From JBBROS01 sp038229135 (GTDB taxonomy: Bacteria; Pseudomonadota; Alphaproteobacteria; Acetobacterales; Acetobacteraceae), in NCBI GenBank assembly GCA_038229135.1, contig JBBROS010000007.1:42964-106963 (forward strand): a stretch of DNA of 64,000 bases, in the 5' to 3' direction. The position numbers and the translations under genes were made by a program. Position 1 is the stretch's first letter. Each line of letters begins with the position of its first letter. Positions 51,638 through 59,852 of this stretch are shown here, one piece after another. The notes below the pieces were generated by a model, which was given only the letters and a program-made list of their open reading frames with translations, searched no databases and was not told the origin of the DNA.

Positions 51638-52980
51638 CGGCCACGCCCCTTCACCCGGGCTTTCCGGATGAGGCCCTCGTATTGGTGCGCGAGGAGATGG
51701 CTTTGCACTTGCGTCACCGTGTCCATCGTCACGCTCACGATGATCATCAGGCTTGTCCCGCCGAAGTAGAACGGCACGCCGTAACGGCTGATGAGGATCT
51801 CGGGCAGCATGCACACGATACAGAGGTAGACCGCGCCCACCGTCGTCAGCCGCGACAGGATGGTGTCAAAATACTCCGCCGTGTTCGTGCCCGGCCGTAC
51901 GCCCGGAATGAAGCCGCCATATTTCTTCAAATTGTCTGCCGTCTCGACCGGATTGAACACCACGGCCGTGTAGAAATAGCTGAAGAAGATAATCATGCCC
52001 GCATAGGCCGCCATGTAGGCCGGTTCCCCATGCGCCAGCTTCTGCCCGATCCAGGCGAGCCAGCTTGTGGCGTCCGTGCTCGAGAACCCGGCAATCGTGG
52101 CCGGGATAAGCAGGATGGAGCTCGCGAAGATCGGTGGAATCACGCCCGCCGTGTTCACCTTCAGCGGCATGTGCGTGCTGTCACCACCGAACATCCGCTG
52201 GCCCACTTGGCGCTTCGGGTATTGGATGTTCACCCGCCGCTGTGCCCGTTCCATGAACACGACGAAGGCGATTACTACGACCGCGATGACGATGAACAGC
52301 ACGATGAACACCGGGGACAGCGCGCCCGTCCGCCCCAACTCCAACAGGCTCGCCAACGCATGCGGTAGGTTCGCCACGATGCCCGCGAAGATGATCAGGC
52401 TAATCCCGTTGCCCACCCCCCGCGCCGTGATTTGCTCGCCGAGCCACATGAGGAACATCGTGCCCCCGACCAGGGTGATGACGCAGCTCGCCCGGAAGAA
52501 CAGTCCGGGGTCGATCACCGCCGAAGACCCGAACTGGCTTTGCATCCCCTCGAGACCGACCGCGATGCCGTAGGACTGCACCAGCGCAATCAATACCGTC
52601 AGGTACCGCGTGTATTGGTTGAGCTTCTTGCGCCCCGAGTCGCCCTCTTTTTTCAGCGCCTCCAGTTGGGGCACCGCGGCCGACATCAACTGCACGATGA
52701 TGCTGGCGCTGATGTAGGGCATGATGTTCAGCGCAAACACCGTCATCCGACCCAGCGCGCCTCCGCTGAACATGTCGAACATGCCCAGGATGCCGCCGCC
52801 ATGCTGGGCGAGCAGCTCGCCCATCACCGACGCGTCTACGCCTGGCACTGGGATGTAGGTGCCGACCCGATAAACGATGAGCGCTCCCAGGGTGAACCAG
52901 ATACGCTTCTTGAGTTCGGTCGCCTTCGCGAAGGTCCCGAGGCTCATGTTGGATGCGATTTGCTCGGCCGCCGACGCCAT
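51634..52980 (-). CDS. secY: Preprotein translocase channel SecY
   Basis: A 448-residue, 10-helix channel subunit. Signatures include LGIMPYISASIIVQL-type segment (LNIMPYISASIIVQLMSAAV), KKLNQYTRYLT and NPVETADNLKKYGGFIPGVRPG. GGGGGAG precedes ATG 52980; MSLGTFAKATELKKR is 11 codons further in. It follows rplO after 96 bp and precedes adk directly. Confidence 0.98.
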   Translation of the reverse strand: MASAAEQIASNMSLGTFAKATELKKRIWFTLGALIVYRVGTYIPVPGVDASVMGELLAQHGGGILGMFDMFSGGALGRMTVFALNIMPYISASIIVQLMSAAVPQLEALKKEGDSGRKKLNQYTRYLTVLIALVQSYGIAVGLEGMQSQFGSSAVIDPGLFFRASCVITLVGGTMFLMWLGEQITARGVGNGISLIIFAGIVANLPHALASLLELGRTGALSPVFIVLFIVIAVVVIAFVVFMERAQRRVNIQYPKRQVGQRMFGGDSTHMPLKVNTAGVIPPIFASSILLIPATIAGFSSTDATSWLAWIGQKLAHGEPAYMAAYAGMIIFFSYFYTAVVFNPVETADNLKKYGGFIPGVRPGTNTAEYFDTILSRLTTVGAVYLCIVCMLPEILISRYGVPFYFGGTSLMIIVSVTMDTVTQVQSHLLAHQYEGLIRKARVKGRGR

Positions 52981-53076
52981 GGGCTCCCCCCTTTGGGGCG
53001 GCGCCCGTCCTGTCTGAAGGCCAGGGGCGCGGCGCCCGCTCTAGTTTGGTGCCCGGTCAGCCCGGGCACAAGGTGC

Positions 53077-53574
53077 TCAGGCCGCCGGCGCGTCCGCGGA
53101 AGTGGCCTTTGCGGCTACCGTCGTCGTCACCGTGCCGCCTGCGGCCTGTACGGCTTCGACCGCCTTGGCCGACGCGCCGGACACCGTAATGGTAATGGCC
53201 CGCGTAATGGTGCCCGTCGCCAGGAGCCGGACGCCGTCGACCTTGTTCAACCGGACCAGGCCCGCGGCCCGCAGCGCGCCCTCGTCGATCAAACCGTGGG
53301 CCGGCAACCGACCGCTGTCGATCGCCTTCTGGATCGTGCCCAGGTTCACCGGCGCATATTCCTTGCGGAACAGGTTGTGGAACCCCCGCTTGGGTAGCCG
53401 GCGGTAGATCGGGAGCTGGCCGCCCTCGAACCCGTTGAGACTCACGCCCTCGCGCGCCTTCTGGCCCTTGACGCCCTTGCCAGACGTCTTCCCCTTGCCC
53501 GACCCAATGCCACGGCCAAGCCGCTTGCTTTTGAGGTGGGCGCCCGGGTTGTCCCGGATTTCATTCAGCTTCAC
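53077..53574 (-). CDS. rplO: 50S ribosomal protein L15
   Basis: A 165-residue protein. The core starts MKLNEIRDNPGAHLKSKRLG and has GRGIGSGKGKTSGKGVKGQK. The last 30 residues are an Ala/Thr/Val-rich tail not in the usual 145-residue family. The start overlaps the rpmD stop. Confidence 0.97.
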   Translation of the reverse strand: MKLNEIRDNPGAHLKSKRLGRGIGSGKGKTSGKGVKGQKAREGVSLNGFEGGQLPIYRRLPKRGFHNLFRKEYAPVNLGTIQKAIDSGRLPAHGLIDEGALRAAGLVRLNKVDGVRLLATGTITRAITITVSGASAKAVEAVQAAGGTVTTTVAAKATSADAPAA

Positions 53575-53774
53575 TTGCTCTGCTCCGGCTCGACCCGCAC
53601 CAGGTGCGAAACTTTGTTGATCATGCCCCGCACGGACGGTGTGTCCTCGAGCTCACGCGTGCGGCGAAGCTTGCCCAGGCCCAGCCCCGCGAGGGTCTGG
53701 ATCTGATCCTTCTTGCGCCCCAGGCCGGACGCAATCTGCGTCACGCGCACAGTCTTTCCCGTGGTCTCAGACAT
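53571..53774 (-). CDS. rpmD: 50S ribosomal protein L30
   Basis: A 67-residue protein with VRVTQIASGLGRKKDQIQTL and the conserved RTRELEDTPSVRGMINKV. Its start overlaps the rpsE end by 8 bp, and its stop overlaps rplO, forming a tightly coupled run. Confidence 0.95.
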   Translation of the reverse strand: MSETTGKTVRVTQIASGLGRKKDQIQTLAGLGLGKLRRTRELEDTPSVRGMINKVSHLVRVEPEQSK

Positions 53775-54351
53775 CGGCCGTCTCCATCGCCGCATCCTCA
53801 CGCTTGCCGAGGATGTCGGTGACCTTCTTGCCACGCCGGGCCGCGACGCTGCGCGGGCTTGCGCAGCGTTGCAGGGCGGCGAAGGTGGCCTTGACCATGT
53901 TATGCGGGTTACGGCTGCCGAGCGACTTGGCCACCACGTCGCCGATGCCGAGCGTCTCGAACACGGCGCGCATCGGGCCGCCGGCGATGATGCCAGTGCC
54001 GGCCGTCGCCGACCGGAGCACCACATGCCCGGCGCCATACACGCCCTCCACGTCATGGTGCAGCGTGCGCCCTTCCTTCATCGGCACCCGGATCAGGCCG
54101 CGCTTGGCCCGCTCGGTCGCCTTGCGGATGGCCTCTGGCACCTCGCGCGCCTTGCCAGCGCCGTAACCCACACGTCCCTTCTGGTCGCCCACCACCACGA
54201 GGGCGGCAAACGCGAACCGACGGCCGCCCTTCACCACTTTCGCCACGCGGTTGATCGTGACCAGCTTGTCGATCAGTTCATCGCCACCGTCGCGATCGTT
54301 GCCCCGATCCCGATCGCGGCCGCGGCCGCCGTCCCGTGCTTCCCGTGCCAT
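53767..54351 (-). CDS. rpsE: 30S ribosomal protein S5
   Basis: A 194-residue protein. The core includes VKGGRRFAFAALVVVGDQKG and GTGIIAGGPMRAVFE. The first 25 residues are an Arg/Asp/Gly repeat (GGRGRDRDRGNDRDGGDELI), a low-complexity N-terminal extension. S5 helps maintain decoding fidelity. Confidence 0.97.
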   Translation of the reverse strand: MAREARDGGRGRDRDRGNDRDGGDELIDKLVTINRVAKVVKGGRRFAFAALVVVGDQKGRVGYGAGKAREVPEAIRKATERAKRGLIRVPMKEGRTLHHDVEGVYGAGHVVLRSATAGTGIIAGGPMRAVFETLGIGDVVAKSLGSRNPHNMVKATFAALQRCASPRSVAARRGKKVTDILGKREDAAMETADV

Positions 54352-54363
54352 GCTACGTGTTCC

Positions 54364-54726
54364 TTAAAACGCCAGCCCGCCTTCGCGGGCCGCGTCGGCC
54401 AGCGCCTTGACGCGGCCGTGATACAGATACGCCCCACGGTCGAACACGACCTTGGTCACTCCCGCCGCCACCGCGCGCTCGGCCACTAGCTTGCCGACCG
54501 CCGCCGCCGCACCGCGGTCGGCCCCGGTTTTCAGGTCCGGCTTCAGGCCCTTGTCGAGGCTCGAGGCCGCGGCAAGCGTCCGGCCCTGCGCGTCATCGAT
54601 AACCTGCGCATAGATGTGCTTGCCCGAGCGAAACACGGACAGGCGCGGACGCCCGGCCGACTTCTGCCGCAGCTGGTAGCGCAAACGCTGCTGCCGCCGC
54701 GTCTTGAGGTCCATTACAGCACTCAT
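54364..54726 (-). CDS. rplR: 50S ribosomal protein L18
   Basis: A 120-residue 5S rRNA-binding protein: RLRYQLRQKSAGRPRLSVFR and VFDRGAYLYHGRVKALADAAR. Its start is 1 bp from the rplF stop. Confidence 0.97.
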   Translation of the reverse strand: MSAVMDLKTRRQQRLRYQLRQKSAGRPRLSVFRSGKHIYAQVIDDAQGRTLAAASSLDKGLKPDLKTGADRGAAAAVGKLVAERAVAAGVTKVVFDRGAYLYHGRVKALADAAREGGLAF

Positions 54727-54727
54727 C

Positions 54728-55261
54728 TTACTTCTTCTTGCCTTCCTTGCGGCGGATCGTCTCCGTCTCGTATTTCACGCCCTTGCCCTTGTAAGGCTCC
54801 GGCGGACGATACGAACGGATCTCGGCCGCGACCTGGCCCACGAGCCGCTTGTCCATTCCCGCGACCGTGATGATCGTCGGCTTCGGCGTCGTGATCGTGA
54901 TGCCTTCCGGCACCGGATAGACCACGTCGTGCGAAAAGCCCAGGTTGATCACCAGGTTCTTGCCCTGCACCGAGGCTCGGAAGCCCGTTCCGGTGATCTC
55001 CATCGACTTCGTGAACCCGACCGACACGCCCTTGACCATGCTGGCCACCAGCGCGCGGGTCGTGCCCCACATCATCCGCGCCGGCGTCGCATTGCCGCGC
55101 GGCGCCACCGTCACCTTGTTGTCGTCGACCGTCACGTCCACCAGCTCGGTCAGATCCATGCTGAGCGTACCCAACTGGCCCTTCGCCTGCAGCGCGCGCC
55201 CGGCCAGCGCCACCGTCACACCCGCCGGAAATTCGACGGGGTATTTGCCTACGCGAGACAT
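54728..55261 (-). CDS. rplF: 50S ribosomal protein L6
   Basis: A 177-residue protein starting MSRVGKYPVEFPAGVTVALA, with the C-terminal RSYRPPEPYKGKGVKYETE. It is placed 16 bp after rpsH. An in-frame upstream ATG (55333) lies within rpsH and is not supported. Confidence 0.97.
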   Translation of the reverse strand: MSRVGKYPVEFPAGVTVALAGRALQAKGQLGTLSMDLTELVDVTVDDNKVTVAPRGNATPARMMWGTTRALVASMVKGVSVGFTKSMEITGTGFRASVQGKNLVINLGFSHDVVYPVPEGITITTPKPTIITVAGMDKRLVGQVAAEIRSYRPPEPYKGKGVKYETETIRRKEGKKK

Positions 55262-55277
55262 CGCAGCATCCCCCTGA

Positions 55278-55676
55278 TCAGAATACGCGGAACAGCACTT
55301 CGCCGCCCACGTTGGCCGCACGCGCTTCGCCATCGCTCAGCACGCCCCGCGGCGTGGACAGGATCGAGACCCCAAGCCCCGCATACACCCGCGGCAACTC
55401 CTTGATCTTCGAATAAACTCGCCGGCCAGGCTTCGACACCCGTGTGATCTCCTTGATCACCGGCTCGCCCTCGGCATACTTCAACTCGATACGCAGCTGA
55501 GCCACGCCGGGGCGAAGCTCCTCGGCTGAGTAACCACGGATGAAACCCTCGCGCTTCAGCGCCTCGAGCACGCCGGCACGCAATTTGGATGCGGGCGCCA
55601 CGCAGTTCGCATGGCGACTGCGCTGGGCGTTGCGGATGCGGGTGATCATGTCACCCAGCGGATCGGACATAGACAT
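55278..55676 (-). CDS. rpsH: 30S ribosomal protein S8
   Basis: A 132-residue protein starting MSMSDPLGDMITRIRNAQRS and ending with the conserved STPRGVLSDGEARAANVGGE. S8 binds helix 21 of 16S rRNA and, in many bacteria, represses the spc operon. Confidence 0.97.
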   Translation of the reverse strand: MSMSDPLGDMITRIRNAQRSRHANCVAPASKLRAGVLEALKREGFIRGYSAEELRPGVAQLRIELKYAEGEPVIKEITRVSKPGRRVYSKIKELPRVYAGLGVSILSTPRGVLSDGEARAANVGGEVLFRVF

Positions 55677-55686
55677 AGGCGGCCTC

Positions 55687-55992
55687 CTACCAGCTCGCCT
55701 TGACGACGCCGGGGAGCATCCCGGTGTTCGCCAACTGCCGCAGCATGTTCCGCGACAGCTTGAACTTGCGATAGTTACCTCGAGCCCGGCCCGTCAGCGC
55801 GCAGCGTAGGCGCACACGGATCGCGGCCCCGTTTCGCGGCAGCTGCGCCAGCTTGATCGTGGCCTCGAACCGGTCCTCGACCGCTGCCGACCGGTCCATC
55901 ACTCGCGCCTTAAGCTCCGCCCGCTTCGCCTTGTCGCGGGCCGCCATGTGCTCCCGCTTCAGGTTGCGGTTTACCGACGATGTCTTCGCCAT
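55687..55992 (-). CDS. rpsN: 30S ribosomal protein S14, zinc-independent form
   Basis: A 101-residue protein without the CxxC zinc ribbon, so the C-minus type. The C-terminus carries RCALTGRARGNYRKFKLSRN and MLRQLANTGMLPGVVKASW. Confidence 0.97.
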   Translation of the reverse strand: MAKTSSVNRNLKREHMAARDKAKRAELKARVMDRSAAVEDRFEATIKLAQLPRNGAAIRVRLRCALTGRARGNYRKFKLSRNMLRQLANTGMLPGVVKASW

Positions 55993-56049
55993 ACTACGCC
56001 ACTCCTCGGAACCTGGGACGCTCAGCGCCCCGGTTTTCCTGTTGAACCC

Positions 56050-56730
56050 TCAAGGCTGGAACGGGACGTCGAACGCCTTCAACAGCGCCTTCGCCTCGGC
56101 ATTGGTCTTCGCCGTCGTCACGAAGATGATGTCCATACCGCGCACGTCCGTCACCTTGTCGTACTCGATCTCCGGGAAGATGATCTGCTCTTTGACGCCC
56201 ATGGCGAAGTTACCGCGGCCGTCGAAACCCTTGTTCGCCGGAATGCCGCGGAAGTCGCGCACCCGCGGCAGGGCGATCGTAACCAGCCGGTCCAGGAACT
56301 CATACATGCGCGCCTTGCGCAGCGTCACCTTGCACCCGATCGGCAGCCCGGCCCGGATCTTGAACCCGGCAATCGCCTTCTTGGCGACCGTCTTCACCGG
56401 CTTCTGCCCGGCAATCAACGTCAGCTCGGCTACGGCGGCGTCCAGCTTTTTCTGGTCGCCCGCCGCCTCGCCCACGCCCATGTTGATGACGATCTTCTCG
56501 AGCTTCGGCATCTGCATGGTGTTCTCGTAGTTGAACTCCTCCTGCAGCTTGGCCCGGATTTCCTCGAGGTAGCGCTTCTGCATGCGCGGCATCTCGGCGG
56601 GAGAGGCCTTTGCCTTCCCCTCCACTGCCAACGCGCTCACGTCCTTCGTGCGCTTTTCGCGCACGGGGGCACCCGCGCCGCCCTTGGCCTGCTGCGGGGT
56701 CTTGCCGCCCTTGCCCTTGCTGTCGCTCAT
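56050..56730 (-). CDS. rplE: 50S ribosomal protein L5 with long N-terminal extension
   Basis: A 226-residue protein. The L5 core starts near residue 50 (MQKRYLEEIRAKLQEEF) and includes IVINMGVGEAAGDQKKLDA and the C-terminal EIEYDKVTDVRGMDI. The first 49 residues (SDSKGKGGKTPQQAKGGAGA onward) are Lys/Ala/Gly-rich and absent from the usual 179-residue L5. GAGGG is correctly placed before ATG 56730, while the internal ATG has no such site, so the extended form is favoured. Start is 5 bp from the rplX stop. Confidence 0.95.
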   Translation of the reverse strand: MSDSKGKGGKTPQQAKGGAGAPVREKRTKDVSALAVEGKAKASPAEMPRMQKRYLEEIRAKLQEEFNYENTMQMPKLEKIVINMGVGEAAGDQKKLDAAVAELTLIAGQKPVKTVAKKAIAGFKIRAGLPIGCKVTLRKARMYEFLDRLVTIALPRVRDFRGIPANKGFDGRGNFAMGVKEQIIFPEIEYDKVTDVRGMDIIFVTTAKTNAEAKALLKAFDVPFQP

Positions 56731-56734
56731 CGCA

Positions 56735-57055
56735 TCAACCCTCGATCACGTCGCCAGTGGCCCGGGCGACGCGGACCTTGCGGCCATCGTCCAGCACCCG
56801 GAAACCCACCCGCGTCGGCTTGTTCGTCTTCGGATCCACCAGCATCACGTTGGACAGGTGGATCGTCGCTTCCTGCTCGATGATGCCGCCGGGCTTGCCC
56901 ATGCCCTGCGGCTTCACATGCTTCTTGGCCACGTTCACGCCCTGCACGATGGCGCGGTTTTCCTTCGGCTTCACGACGAGAACCTCGCCTTGCTTACCTT
57001 TGTCGGCCCCGGTGATCACCACCACTCGGTCGCCCTTGCGAATTCGTGCAGCCAT
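56735..57055 (-). CDS. rplX: 50S ribosomal protein L24
   Basis: A 106-residue KOW-domain protein starting MAARIRKGDRVVVITGADKG, with VNVAKKHVKPQGMGKPGGI. It overlaps the rplN stop by one base (TGATG). Confidence 0.97.
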   Translation of the reverse strand: MAARIRKGDRVVVITGADKGKQGEVLVVKPKENRAIVQGVNVAKKHVKPQGMGKPGGIIEQEATIHLSNVMLVDPKTNKPTRVGFRVLDDGRKVRVARATGDVIEG

Positions 57056-57423
57056 CACAGCACCTCGGGCGCGAGCGAGATGATCTTCATGAACTTCTTG
57101 CCGCGCAACTCGCGAACCACGGGGCCGAAAATGCGGGTGCCGATCGGCTCCTGCGACTTGTTGATCAGAACCGCCGCGTTCTTGTCGAACCGGATGGCGC
57201 TGCCATCGGCCCGGCGCACGGGGAACGAGGTGCGCACAATCACCGCCTGGTGCACGTCGCCCTTCTTGACCTTGCCGCGCGGGATGGCCTCCTTGATGGA
57301 GACCACGATCACGTCGCCAACCGACGCCGTTTTGCGCTTGGAGCCGCCGAGCACCTTGATGCACTGCACGCGCCGGGCGCCGGAGTTGTCGGCCACCTCG
57401 AGATTGGATTCGACCTGGATCAT
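57055..57423 (-). CDS. rplN: 50S ribosomal protein L14
   Basis: A 122-residue protein: MIQVESNLEVADNSGARRVQ, the diagnostic start, and FGPVVRELRGKKFMKIISLA near the end. It contacts 16S rRNA across the subunit interface. Confidence 0.98.
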   Translation of the reverse strand: MIQVESNLEVADNSGARRVQCIKVLGGSKRKTASVGDVIVVSIKEAIPRGKVKKGDVHQAVIVRTSFPVRRADGSAIRFDKNAAVLINKSQEPIGTRIFGPVVRELRGKKFMKIISLAPEVL

Positions 57424-57435
57424 CTGCCGCTACCC

Positions 57436-57786
57436 CTATGCCTGCGCCGCGGGCGCGTCCGCCGGAACGGCGGCGACGACACCTGCCGTGGCCGGAGCCG
57501 AAGCGACCACGGCCGCCGCCGCCTCGAACCCGGCAGGCCGCTCGACCGACTCGCCGTTCCGTTCCACCAGCAGCCAAGTCTTACGTTTGCTGATCGGGCG
57601 GCACTCCTCGATACGCACCACGTCGCCAACCTGGCACTGGTTCACATCGTCATGCGCCGCATAGTTCTTAGAACGACGAATGAACTTCTTATACAACGGA
57701 TGGATGATGCGACGCTCGACCAAGACCGTGATGGTCTTGTCCTGCTTGTCGCTTGTCACCCGCCCTACCAGGACGCGCCTCGGCAT
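57436..57786 (-). CDS. rpsQ: 30S ribosomal protein S17 with alanine-rich C-terminal tail
   Basis: A 116-residue protein. Residues 1-80 are a normal S17 (MPRRVLVGRVTSDKQDKTIT, RRSKNYAAHDDVNQCQVGD). Residues 81-116 are an added Ala/Val/Pro-rich tail (FEAAAAVVASAPATAGVVA). The reading frame is clean to its stop, so the tail looks genuine. Confidence 0.96.
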   Translation of the reverse strand: MPRRVLVGRVTSDKQDKTITVLVERRIIHPLYKKFIRRSKNYAAHDDVNQCQVGDVVRIEECRPISKRKTWLLVERNGESVERPAGFEAAAAVVASAPATAGVVAAVPADAPAAQA

Positions 57787-57798
57787 CGCCCTACTCCT

Positions 57799-58050
57799 CT
57801 ACTGCTGGGCGGAGTCCGAAGACCCCGCTTTATTGCTTGCGACCTTGGTCGCACCCTCGGCGCGCTTCCGCTCGCCCTGTATCGTCTTGACCCGCGCGAT
57901 GTCCCTACGAACCTTCTGCACGCGCCCCACACCCTCGGTCTGGCCCGTGGCCGCCTGAAAGCGCAGGTTGAACTGCTCCTTGCGGAGATCGAGGAGCATC
58001 GTGCCCAGCTCGTCGGCCGACTTTGCCCGGATATCAACCACCTTGGTCAT
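57799..58050 (-). CDS. rpmC: 50S ribosomal protein L29
   Basis: An 83-residue protein starting MTKVVDIRAKSADELGTMLL; the core LRKEQFNLRFQAATGQTEG is typical. A short polar tail (KAGSSDSAQQ) extends past the usual 65 residues. Its start is 1 bp after the rplP stop. Confidence 0.96.
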   Translation of the reverse strand: MTKVVDIRAKSADELGTMLLDLRKEQFNLRFQAATGQTEGVGRVQKVRRDIARVKTIQGERKRAEGATKVASNKAGSSDSAQQ

Positions 58051-58051
58051 C

Positions 58052-58468
58052 TCAGCCCTCGCCCAGACGCGTGACGAACTTGGTCCGGATCGGCAGCTTG
58101 GCCGCACCGAGCGCCAAAGCCTCCTTGGCCAACTCCGGCGCCACGCCGTCGATCTCGAACATGATCCGCCCGGGCTTCACCCGGCAGACCCAGAATTCCG
58201 GGCTACCCTTGCCCGAACCCATCCGGACCTCGGCAGGCTTCTGCGATACCGGCACGTCCGGGAAGATCCGGATCCATACGCGGCCTGCCCGCTTCATCGA
58301 GCGCGTGATCGCGCGACGCGCCGCCTCGATCTGCCGTGCCGTAACCCGTTCGGGCTCGAGCGCCTTCAGACCGAACGCGCCGAAGTTGAGCGCCGTGCCA
58401 CCCTTGGCCAGCCCGTGAATACGACCCTTGTGGGCCTTGCGGTACTTCGTCCGCTTGGGAGACATCAT
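58052..58468 (-). CDS. rplP: 50S ribosomal protein L16
   Basis: A 138-residue protein beginning MMSPKRTKYRKAHKGRIHG and carrying RVWIRIFPDVPVSQKPAEVR and MGSGKGSPEFWVCRVKPGRI, the A-site tRNA-contact region. Either of the two initial ATGs may be used. Confidence 0.97.
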   Translation of the reverse strand: MMSPKRTKYRKAHKGRIHGLAKGGTALNFGAFGLKALEPERVTARQIEAARRAITRSMKRAGRVWIRIFPDVPVSQKPAEVRMGSGKGSPEFWVCRVKPGRIMFEIDGVAPELAKEALALGAAKLPIRTKFVTRLGEG

Positions 58469-58480
58469 GATCGTCTGTCC

Positions 58481-59158
58481 TTACCGCTGCGGCGCCTGCT
58501 CGGCCGCCCGGCGATCCTGCGCCATCGGGTCGTGCGCCAGGATCTCGCCCTTGAAGATCCAAACCTTTACGCCACACGTGCCATAGGTCGTCTTGGCCGT
58601 TGCAACGCCGAAATCGATATCCGCCCGCAGCGTGTGCAGCGGCACCCGCCCCTCACGATACCACTCGACCCGCGCGATCTCGGCCCCGCCCAGGCGGCCG
58701 CCGCAGTTGATGCGGATGCCCTGCGCTCCAAGCCGCATGGCCGATTGCACGGCCCGCTTCATCGCCCGCCGGAACGCAACCCGGCGCTCCAGCTGCTGAG
58801 CGATGTTCTCGGCCACCAGCGTCGCGTCGATTTCGGGCTTGCGGCTCTCCACGATGTTGAGGCTCACCTCGGCCTTGGCACGCTTGGCCAAATCCTTGCG
58901 GAGCGTCTCGATGTCCTGGCCCTTCTTGCCAATCACGACACCCGGCCGCGCCGCATAGATGGTGACCCGCGGCTTCTTGGCGGGACGCTCGATGACGACG
59001 CGGGACACACCGGCCCCGCTCAGACGCTTGCGCAGGTGCTCGCGCAGCTCGATATCGCCGAGCAGCAGCTTCGAATAGTCCCGCCCGGCATACCACCGGC
59101 TGTCCCACGTGCGGTTGATGCCGAGCCGAAGCCCGATCGGATTGACCTTATGACCCAT
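58481..59158 (-). CDS. rpsC: 30S ribosomal protein S3
   Basis: A 225-residue protein starting MGHKVNPIGLRLGINRTWDS, with a KH domain (RPGVVIGKKGQDIETLRKDL) and the S3 C-terminal domain (LGAQGIRINCGGRLGGAEIA). It forms part of the mRNA entry channel and its helicase activity. Confidence 0.98.
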   Translation of the reverse strand: MGHKVNPIGLRLGINRTWDSRWYAGRDYSKLLLGDIELREHLRKRLSGAGVSRVVIERPAKKPRVTIYAARPGVVIGKKGQDIETLRKDLAKRAKAEVSLNIVESRKPEIDATLVAENIAQQLERRVAFRRAMKRAVQSAMRLGAQGIRINCGGRLGGAEIARVEWYREGRVPLHTLRADIDFGVATAKTTYGTCGVKVWIFKGEILAHDPMAQDRRAAEQAPQR

Positions 59159-59160
59159 GG

Positions 59161-59571
59161 TTAGGCTGCCTTCCTCTCGGACGTCGCCGTGTCCGGCATC
59201 TGAACCTGCTCGCTGACCACGATGCGCAGGTGGCTGAACCACTTCTCGATCCGCGACGCCTTGCCGCGGCCGCGCGCCATGAAGCGGCGCATTACGATCG
59301 ACTTGCCCACCTCGGCGCGGCTGACGACGAGCCGGTCGACGTCGAGCTGGTGGTTGTTCTCGGCGTTCGCGATCGCGCTTTCCAGGGTCTTTCGAACCTG
59401 GACGGCGATGCGCCGCTTGCTGAACGTGAGCGTGGCGACCGCCATGCTCGCGGGTTGATTGCGGATCAAGCCCGCAACCAGGTTCAGCTTCTGGGGGCTG
59501 ATACGGATGTTGCGCAGGGTGGCCTCGGCCTGGTGGTCGGCGAGGCTGCGCGGATGCTTCGGCTTGCTCAT
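59161..59571 (-). CDS. rplV: 50S ribosomal protein L22
   Basis: A 136-residue protein: RNIRISPQKLNLVAGLIRNQ and the tunnel-lining hairpin near FMARGRGKASRIEKWFSHLR. It has a slightly longer C-terminus (MPDTATSERKAA) than usual. Confidence 0.97.
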   Translation of the reverse strand: MSKPKHPRSLADHQAEATLRNIRISPQKLNLVAGLIRNQPASMAVATLTFSKRRIAVQVRKTLESAIANAENNHQLDVDRLVVSRAEVGKSIVMRRFMARGRGKASRIEKWFSHLRIVVSEQVQMPDTATSERKAA

Positions 59572-59572
59572 G

Positions 59573-59851
59573 TCAGCCCCGCTTCGTCTTCTTGTCCGAG
59601 GTGTGCCCAGTGAAGGTCCGCGTCGGCGAGAACTCGCCGAACTTGTGCCCGACCATATTCTCGCTCACCTGCACGGGGAGAAACTTGTGACCATTATAAA
59701 CGCCGAACGTCAGCCCGACGAACTGCGGCAGGATCGTGCTGCGGCGCGACCAGATCTTGATGATCTCATTGCGGCCGGAGGCCCGCGCTGCCTCCGCCTT
59801 GCCCAGCATGTACCCGTCCACGAACGGGCCCTTCCATACGGAACGCGCCAT
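59573..59851 (-). CDS. rpsS: 30S ribosomal protein S19
   Basis: A 92-residue protein starting MARSVWKGPFVDGYMLGKAE, with VYNGHKFLPVQVSENMVGHK and FSPTRTFTGHTSDKK. It follows rplB by one base. Confidence 0.98.
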   Translation of the reverse strand: MARSVWKGPFVDGYMLGKAEAARASGRNEIIKIWSRRSTILPQFVGLTFGVYNGHKFLPVQVSENMVGHKFGEFSPTRTFTGHTSDKKTKRG

Positions 59852-59852
59852 C

